A stretch of DNA of 64,000 nt from Watersipora subatra. Its lineage: Eukaryota; Bryozoa; Gymnolaemata; Cheilostomatida; Watersiporidae. The notes beneath the pieces were generated by a model. It saw only the letters and a program-made list of their open reading frames with translations, was not told the origin of the DNA and did no database searches. Below, in pieces: positions 57,501-64,000 of the stretch. The stretch is taken from the NCBI RefSeq assembly GCF_963576615.1, contig NC_088710.1, forward strand, positions 992,001 to 1,056,000, read 5' to 3'. Numbering within the stretch: the stretch's first letter is position 1; each line of letters begins with the position of its first letter. The position numbers and the translations under genes are program-made.

Positions 57501-58971
57501 CTCATTATTAGGCCTATAGAAGGCGGTTTGTTTTTAAGGGTTTGGAGAGAATTAACTGTCAGCTGCCTTAAAAGTTTCCATATTTTCATCTCATACTCTA
57601 GTAAGATATAATGAACCGGTAGGAGCTTTTCTCTTCTTTTAAACTGGAATTAGATAACACACGTGCTCTTTGAGTAAGGCCCTATGGTTGACTAAACTCC
57701 TCAACTATCTTGACGCTGGTAGAGTCATCTCTAAATAAACACACCAGAGTGATGTACAGTACAAAGAAAGATTTGTAATAGACATACTGACCATATTCAG
57801 CTTCTTCCTTTTTCTGCCTAAGAAAATTGAGAGCTTCCTGACAGTCGTTGTTTTCAGCGACGTTCTCTGCAGTTTCGTCTGAGCCATTTCTGGCATCGAG
57901 CAGGTGCAATTTCTGTTCAGGTGTTCGGTCATTGACTATAAGCTCAAGATGGTCCACACGATTCCTTTTGGCTGCTTCGTGAAGGGCTGTCTGTCTATCA
58001 TTATCCGGCGCACTCAGAAGATCAAATCTTTGTTTTACCGGCACCAGATTCACGATTGTTCGGAGCTCACTCAACACGCCCGCTCCATAATGAACCAATG
58101 TTCGACCTTGACTGTCTCTCTCTTTCTGAACATCATATTGTCGATCTTCTGGCACTCCATATAGCAACTTTGTGAGAAACATCTGATTACTGTTTACTGC
58201 TGCCAAATGAAGAGATGTTTGTCCCGTACTATTTTTGACAGCCACAAGATCTGATATGTCGACTGGTGTTAAACATTGCTTGTCGAAACCTGTTTTACTG
58301 TTTTCTGCCAGCCAATGAATTGGTGCCTTGCCAGACTCGTCGAGTTGAGTCAGGGCATCATACTTTGAGTCATCTGGGTAATTGCGAAGCAAGGTGCAGG
58401 CGGTTGACGAATTGGCGTTCTTAGACGCTGCCACTAATAAAGTGCTGTTGTCGCTGCCATATCGGTGAGTGAGAACTTCACTTACTTTATCAGGAATAGT
58501 AGCTAGTACGAGCTCAAGCATATCAACCTTGTCAAACGTTACGATTTCCCTCAGAGCTGAGTAGATGTTAGTCTGTTGCCCAGTTTGAGCAACTAGTTCT
58601 GATCTCTCCTCTTCAGGTATGTAAGAAAGCAGAAGTTGCATAACTTCAGGCCGGCTTCCTGATGCAGCGCAGAAAATGGCATTTCTTCCGTTGCCGTTTC
58701 GAGAGGTTATCAGTGAAATTTGGCTTTCACCCTCTGGTACACTACCTAAAAGAGTTTCTATGGTGCCTGTTTGTCCCAAAGTGACAGCATTCTGCAAAGC
58801 TGTAAGGCCCTCAGGATGCAAGTTTTGCGACAATATTTCCAATTTATCTTCATCAGAAATAGATGTCAAAAGATTTTCTAGCCTTTCATTTTGTGGCTGC
58901 TCCCCGTCATTTGCGTATCGTCGTAGTAGCTGTGTCAAACTTTCTGCAGCATTCTCTTGCCCTTCCGCCAT
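51510..58971 (-). CDS. Ankyrin - coiled coil - ankyrin protein (1130 aa, 5 exons), right copy
   Basis: Exons 58971..57792, 55227..55060, 54771..54517, 53898..53650 and 53050..51510 sum to 3393 nt with every intron in phase 1 and GT-AG ends. Residues about 1-393 are divergent ankyrin repeats (GLTALQNAVTLGQTGTIETL, GNGRNAIFCAASGSRPEVM, GQTSLHLAAVNSNQMFLTKL, RQTALHEAAKRNRVDHLEL). Residues about 394-618 are charged and heptad-like (LTRRVEKLEDEV, TSQQEKDEQQLGITQQRQR, LETRLVQVETVVRDLEESK), probably a coiled coil. Residues about 619-1130 are ankyrin repeats again (NTVLHLAASHDHNEMLSLLL, GCTVMHLAAAYGHNDLIRF, GYTALHWTAVSERVELARL, LTPLHLAACLGSIQTVEFL). Linkers between helices are longer than in canonical 33-residue repeats. 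No signal peptide or membrane segment, so presumably an intracellular scaffold. The stop TAA is embedded in AAATAAAA, which could double as polyadenylation signal. Family not recognised. Confidence 0.85.
53228..53500. repeat. 18-bp TTGTAATTGTAGA-type repeat, intron 4 of right copy
   Basis: About 14 degenerate units; homologous to 33225-33470 but with different variants and number. Confidence 0.88.
55545..55785. repeat. 42-bp minisatellite, intron 1 of right copy
   Basis: Five to six almost identical units with ATCACTGTATTGTCATTGGC; more homogeneous than in the left copy. Confidence 0.92.
56608..56675 (-). mobile_element. tRNA-like SINE head, right duplicate
   Basis: Minus-strand A-box-like TGGTTAAGTTTGTTAGG and B-box-like GCGAGATCAAATCTTC; the duplicate of the relic at 36888. 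Confidence 0.4.
56884..56915 (+). mobile_element. Helitron-like 3' terminus, right duplicate
   Basis: ACCCGGGCAACGCCGGTT hairpin, then GGCACAA and CTAG before T. The stem is slightly eroded relative to the left duplicate. Confidence 0.5.
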
Positions 58972-59517
58972 TGCTAAATGATTTTAGGTAACTGGCTGTC
59001 TATTTGATACCCAGTCAGCAACTCTATTCTACTATTGTCCAAAAGTTTTTATTCAATTCATCGTTAAGTATTTACACGAGTTATCCACTTCTGCTTCTTT
59101 CTTTAAATCTCTACTTGAACAAATATGACTGCTTGTGAAAGCGCTTTAAGTTTTTAGCTTTTATTATTCTCTTGTTTAATTAGCACTCTCATTTAGCCTC
59201 AATTCCACTTGTTAGCCATAATTCTTGACATTGCTCTGTTTTTTAGTGACTGGTAAAGATATTGAACATTCGAGCCCATTTGTAAAGGGTCACAAAGTTT
59301 TTATTAAAGACACAGAATAAAAGGAACTTTTGTTTTAAGCTTTTTCTATGGTTGCTCTATTGCTATATGAAGCCGCATATTTAATCAAACCATATTAAAT
59401 ATAAAGTTATATAAAGCAATATCAATAAAGAACGTCGCAATGATTATAGAGATTAATTTTAATTTTTTAGTCACAGAGAACCTCATCAGGACCTGGCAGG
59501 TTGCCATTACCTACCAT

Positions 59518-59952
59518 GTGCCAATACATTCTGACACAGTGCCAATACATTCTGGCACAGTGTCAATACATTCTATCACATTGCCAATACAATCTGGTAC
59601 ATTGCTAATACATTCTGGTATACTGCCAATACATTCTGGCACATTGCCAATACATTCTGGTACAGTGCCAATACATTCTGGTACAGTGCCGATACATTCT
59701 GGCACAGTGCCAATACATTCTGGTACAGTGCCAATACATTCTGGTACATTGCCAATACATTCTGGTACATTGCCAATACATTCTGGTACATTGCCAATAA
59801 ATTCTGGCACAGTGCCAATACGTTCTGGTACAGTGCCAATACATTCTGGTACATTGCCAATACATTCTGGTACAGTGCCAATACATTCTGGTACAGAGCC
59901 AATACATTCTGGCACAGTGCTAATACATTCTGGTACAGTGCCAATACATTAG
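59518..59952. repeat. 21-bp minisatellite
   Basis: About 21 units of CCAATACATTCTGGTACAGTG. 21 is a multiple of three, so several frames are open on both strands; none is a credible gene. Confidence 0.95.
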
Positions 59953-60740
59953 TAAATTTTGACACTTCAGCTAAACTCTCTCTAGAGCGAAATCTATCAT
60001 TACATATCAGCTAAACATAAAGGAAACAGTAGTACACAGTAGCCTTAGCTTCTATAACATTAAATACTAGTTGTAAGGTTGGCAACTCAAAGCTCTCAAT
60101 ACACTGTAAAGAGTCTGAGGAAGCCAACCAACAATATGTTTGAGCGATATCAATCTTTTGAAACAGAATTAGAATAGTTTAGTGAAATTAAAAATCTTTT
60201 TAAAAAATTTAATCCTACTTTTAATTTTTTTCATAAGTTATAAAGTAGCTTCGATAATTTCACTGCTATAGAATTCATAGTTATTATAGTTATTATGGAC
60301 TGACCTGGCTTCAAGGAGAACATGACTCCACCTTAGCTACTGCATACTGAAAAGCTTCACTTATGCAGACAGTCCGGGTAATTATATTACAAGCTAAATG
60401 GTGGCTACAATTCTCTCATCATTCATAAACCTTCTTGATAAATGAGAAATAATTTGTAAATATTTGAATCGTTATAAAGAGTGGTTTTCGTTGGACTCAC
60501 AATTTATATGTTAATTCCTTTTATTTGAAACTTCCATTTGAGATTCATTTAAAAGGACTCGACTGATTCGTTGAATATAGGTGACTTCCTTGAATTAGAT
60601 GTTAACTTGTCAGAAATGATAAAATGCTGGGTGTTCAAGCTTTCTCAGTTGTTTTTAGTGTGCCAACTTTCACTAAATCACAAAATTCTATCAATGTAAT
60701 AAATTAGACGAGTAAAATGCTGACCTATATGTTGACCTAT
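59953..60740. other. Spacer, no gene seen
   Basis: AT-rich single-copy-looking DNA without splice-supported frames. Confidence 0.4.
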
Positions 60741-60741
60741 A

Positions 60742-60810
60742 TGTGGCTCAAACCTATGGCATTCAGCTTATTAGACTGACACTGCAACCAACTGAGCTAA
60801 TCAGCCACCT
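60742..60810 (-). mobile_element. tRNA-Ile-like SINE head or tRNA pseudogene
   Basis: The minus strand reads GGTGGCTGATTAGCTCAGTT with a perfect A box (TAGCTCAGTTGG), a CTAATAA anticodon-loop-like segment (AAT, as in tRNA-Ile) and a B-box-like GGTTTGAGCC. The acceptor stem does not pair convincingly, so it is not called as a functional tRNA. Confidence 0.5.
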
Positions 60811-60844
60811 TCTCAAATCTCAGAATAAATGTGTCAATCTAAGA

Positions 60845-61010
60845 ATTGATCAGCCACCTTGATCGGCTACCTTGATCAGCGATATTGATGAGTGACTTTG
60901 ATTGTTGACCTTGATCGGGGACCTTGATCAGTGATATTGATAAGTGACTTTGATCGATGACCTTGGATCTGCAATCTCGATTGGCTACCTTGATCAACCA
61001 CCTTGAAACT
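60845..61010. repeat. Degenerate CTTGATCAG-type repeats, about 52-bp period
   Basis: About three units with ACCTTGATCAGYGATATTGA and GTGACTTTGAT, next to the left end of the hAT element. Confidence 0.75.
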
Positions 61011-61038
61011 ATGAGAGAGTAGACTGTATAGTATATAA

Positions 61039-63611
61039 CAGGGGTGCCCAAATTGAGGCCCACAGATGTGATCAGGCCTCCCAGCTGTTGTAATTTTTTT
61101 TAAATGTTTTGAAAATTTTAAACAGTTTGTTTGGCAATGCATTATTGTTATTGTATCAGTAGTAATTATTAGTTATCTGGAAAGACCTGACCAGCATTAT
61201 TGACAATACTGAAGTTTAGTTTTGCATTAGTTCGGCGGATTTCTCAGCATAAATTGTTTGATTAGGGAATATTCAACAGTCCCACATTTGAGATTGGTTC
61301 AACTTGAGCTTTTTATCTACAGGGAATTTCCCAGCTTGCATTTTCAAGACTTCTACTATGACTAATGACTTAAAAAAATAACTCGTAAGCACTCATGGCT
61401 CAGAGATTGGTAGACAGAGAAAACCGATGATCTAATCCAGACTGGACTACGCAATTATTTTTTCATGAAGTGAAAGGGAAACCTATATGTTTGATATGCA
61501 ATAATTCAGTTGCTATAAACAAGGTAGCAAATGTCAAAAGGCATTACACTCAAAACCATCCTGACTATGACGGGAGATTTCCTTCAGGTAAAGCTCGGAG
61601 GCAGGAGCAGCTTGATAGACTAACAAGGCAGGCCAATGGACAAATGGCTATGCTAAGGGAGCTACAAGCTTGCAACAAAAAGCAGCTACTGCTGGGTATG
61701 AGGTTTGTTATAAAAGTGCCAAAGCAATGGCTCTATACAGCCACAGCGAACTGTTTAAAGAATGAATGGTTTCAGCCGTTCAAGCGCTCTACCCTGAAAA
61801 GCAAGATATTCAGCAAGCTGTTCAGTCAGTACCGCTATCTAGGAATACGTGTGCCCGACGGATAGAAGCTATTGTCAATCATGTGACTGAAAGTGTCATA
61901 TATAACTTGAACAGATGTGAATCATTTTCAGTTGTAGTAGATGAGAGCACTGACATGAACGATGTTGCTCAGCTGAATGTCTTTGTTCGGTATTATCTCA
62001 ACAACAAGTTTAATGAAGACCTTAGAGCAGTTATTCTACAGACAGAACATACGACTGGAGAAAATACATATCAGACATTTAAGGCTTACATGGACTCCCA
62101 TAAAGTGTCAATGCATAAGATAATTTCTGTAGTAACAGGTGGCGCCCCAGCTATGGTGGGTGTATATTCTAGTTTTGTTAATCGCCTGAAAGATAACAAT
62201 CCTCAGATGATTGCATTTCATTATATCATACACGAAAGCATTCTCTGTGCACAAGTGAAAGATGAATATGGAAGTCCTATGCTGGACATAATGAAACTAA
62301 TAAACTTTCTCAGATCAAAATCATCTCTACGACACCACCAGCTTAGAAAATTTCTACAAGTCTGATTCGTAGTATGATGAATTGTTAGTACACAACAATG
62401 TCAGGTTAGTACCATACTGCTATCTTTGATTTATATTTGACATACTCATTTTTATTACAGTATGGTGAGGTAAAAAAATCAATGCAAAGTTCTGAATCTT
62501 GTCAATTATCTTTAGTATACAATGTACTTAAATGTATTTGTGCAAATGGCTGAGCAAGGGTAGAGCTTTGCAAAGAGTATGGTCTGTAAGACAGCATATT
62601 GAGCAGTTTCTTAGTGAGATTGGAGGAGATGCAGCAGAAATTTTTTTAGAGATTCTCAGATCAGAACATTCACTGAGAGACATGACTTTTTTAACAGACA
62701 TTTTGGCTCATCTGAATGACCTAAATTTGAAGTTGCAGGGCGAAGGTCGTAATCTGATAGAACCTTGGCAGGCAGTAACATCTTTTAAAGACAAACTCCA
62801 CTGCTTTTAGGAGAACATAAACGGTGATATGAACCACTTTCCAATCATCAAGGAATTTGTGAATGATCATGATGATGTTGTGGACCTTACAGCAGCACAC
62901 GCTTTTCTCATTGATGCTTCTTCAGAGATGGAGTGTCGCTTTGCTGCCTTTGATAGTATCAATGGCATTATTGAGCTGGTTGCATGCCCATTTCAGACAC
63001 ATCAGTTTTGAAAAGCCCAAGTTGATAACTTTTCTCATGTTCAGACAGGTGTGGCAGAATTAGAGCTGTGTGATTTAAAGGCAGGTATACCGGCTTAGAG
63101 ATCAATTTGCTAGGCAAACTATTGTAAGGTTCTGAACGCAACCTGCTGTACAGGAGAAGTATCCTATGCTATGCAAAATGGCAGTGCACTTACTTTCTTT
63201 GGTACAACCTACTTGTGTGAATCAATGTTTTCAAAGCTGACCTTTATAAAAAGTAGGTATCGGAGTGTACTGACAAAGAAACACACTCAACAGCTCTTAG
63301 CCGTAGCAGTCACCAAAGATAAACCAGATATTGCAGCAATAGCTGCAAAGTAAACTCGCATCCATGTGTCTCATTAACATTACAGATACTTCTTCTGCAC
63401 AGTAGATTATGTTGAGAATATACCTACATTTGTTATTATGTTACATCTTGTTACTTTCATGCTTATGCTCATGTATATATGTTTATTTACACATTACTTA
63501 AAATACACATACACATATGTGTGCATATATACAGCTATATTCATGCCTGGCCCTCCTGATAAGGCCTGGTTACCTGTTTGGTCTTCTACCAAAAGTATTT
63601 GGGCACCCCTG
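61039..63611 (+). mobile_element. hAT DNA transposon, complete ends, broken transposase
   Basis: Terminal inverted repeats CAGGGGTGCCCAAAT (15 bp) and flanking 8-bp target duplications GTATATAA (61031-61038) and ATATATAA (63612-63619), differing at one base. The length of 2573 bp is right for an autonomous hAT. The near-perfect duplication suggests the insertion is not very old, although the coding region is already damaged. Confidence 0.92.
61440..63356 (+). pseudogene. hAT transposase remnant (ZBED5 / SCAND3 / FAM200-like)
   Basis: Segments in order: a BED-type zinc finger near 61480-61600 (CLICNNSVAINKVANVKRHY); the catalytic core 61766-62365 with SFSVVVDESTDMNDVAQLNV and the VTGGAPAMVG block; helical insertion-domain pieces at 62532-63011 (KGRALQRVWSVRQHIEQFL); and the C-terminal dimerisation part 63171-63353 (CESMFSKLTFIKSRYRSVLT). 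The frame shifts at least four times between these segments, and stops lie between 62365 and 62532 and near 62808 and 63009, so no full transposase is encoded. The family gave rise to domesticated vertebrate genes such as ZBED5 and GTF2IRD2; here it is simply a transposon. Confidence 0.88.
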
Positions 63612-64000
63612 ATATATAATGACGCTACGACTCTGCATGTAAAAACAGTACATTTAAATGGTTTTGAGTTGTAGTGCATAGGTAGAGAGATTTGTCATCT
63701 GTTCAGAAGTATAGAGAGGGGAGCAACGTCTAATCTAGTTGGCTAAATTACCCTATAAAACAGACAAGCAAATTTTTGTGACCATCAAGGTAATAAGACC
63801 ATTTTTTTAGAGTCATTAAAGACCAAGTTTTTGTATTAACTCTTTCTATGAAGGTCATTTCAAGGTTACACATTATAAGTTGTGAAGATTGCAATACTTG
63901 ACATTTACTTATTGCACTTTCGATCAAATTTAGTAAAAAATAATTCAGTTTATTTTGACCTTGACTGCAATTCAGTACTCATCCAATTCTAAAGTTAAAG
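63612..64000. other. Right flank of the hAT element
   Basis: AT-rich; nothing recognisable. Confidence 0.4.

Larger units (their letters stand above)
44540..59400. repeat. Segmental duplication, right copy (interrupted)
   Basis: Partner of 30640-39700. Continuous homology is broken only at about 45060-51285, where a Ty3/gypsy relic lies. Shared landmarks in order: the TATACCAACCTG array, ankyrin exons 5 to 1, the 18-bp and 42-bp arrays, the Helitron-like terminus (56912-56915) and the SINE relic. Confidence 0.9.

Noticed and set aside
59440-59965. Repetitive frames on both strands
   Set aside because: By-product of the 21-bp array.
60742-60810. Functional tRNA-Ile gene
   Set aside because: A and B boxes are good but the acceptor and T stems do not pair well; more likely a SINE head or pseudogene.

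Overview
The window is nuclear DNA from an AT-rich invertebrate animal. The evidence is GT-AG introns, metazoan housekeeping genes, hAT, Tc1/mariner, Helitron-like and Ty3/gypsy elements, and a very heavy load of minisatellites (roughly one base in six by eye). A lophotrochozoan such as a bryozoan or mollusc fits best; this is an inference and the phylum cannot be fixed from the sequence alone.

Layout. (1) 1-1440, minus strand: the first two coding exons of DHX38/PRP16, a spliceosomal DEAH helicase, which runs off the left edge. (2) 3167-20161, plus strand: a complete 18-exon VPS53 gene (GARP/EARP tethering complex) encoding 831 aa. Its introns hold a non-autonomous hAT, a 2.5-kb fold-back element with a nested Helitron-like insert, a TTAA-flanked MITE, and arrays of 11-, 18-, 30-, 45-, 54- and about 50-bp repeats, several of which carry copies of splice signals. 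(3) 21665-27384, minus strand: two tandem paralogous two-exon genes for small multi-pass membrane proteins of about 286 aa that I do not recognise. (4) 30.6-39.7 kb and 44.5-59.4 kb: a segmental duplication. Each copy carries a minus-strand five-exon gene of ankyrin - coiled coil - ankyrin architecture. The right copy (51510-58971) is open for 1130 codons. The left copy keeps the same exon layout but is a pseudogene, with one stop and two frameshifts relative to the right copy. (5) Between the ankyrin blocks, 41.5-43.7 kb holds a decayed gene of a repetitive CXC-domain family. An old, broken Ty3/gypsy element (about 45.1-51.3 kb) sits inside the right duplicate only, with a small Tc1/mariner-like MITE inside it. 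(6) 59.5-64 kb: a 21-bp minisatellite, a tRNA-like SINE relic and a 2.57-kb hAT transposon (61039-63611) with matching ends and a broken transposase.

DHX38 and VPS53 are arranged head to head with about 1.7 kb between their start codons. The strongest leads are three. First, tandem duplications in VPS53 begin exactly at exon-intron junctions and copy the 5' splice site. Second, the duplicated ankyrin/coiled-coil gene family has every intron in phase 1. Third, there is the unassigned membrane-protein pair. I found no CRISPR array, operon or prokaryotic system.
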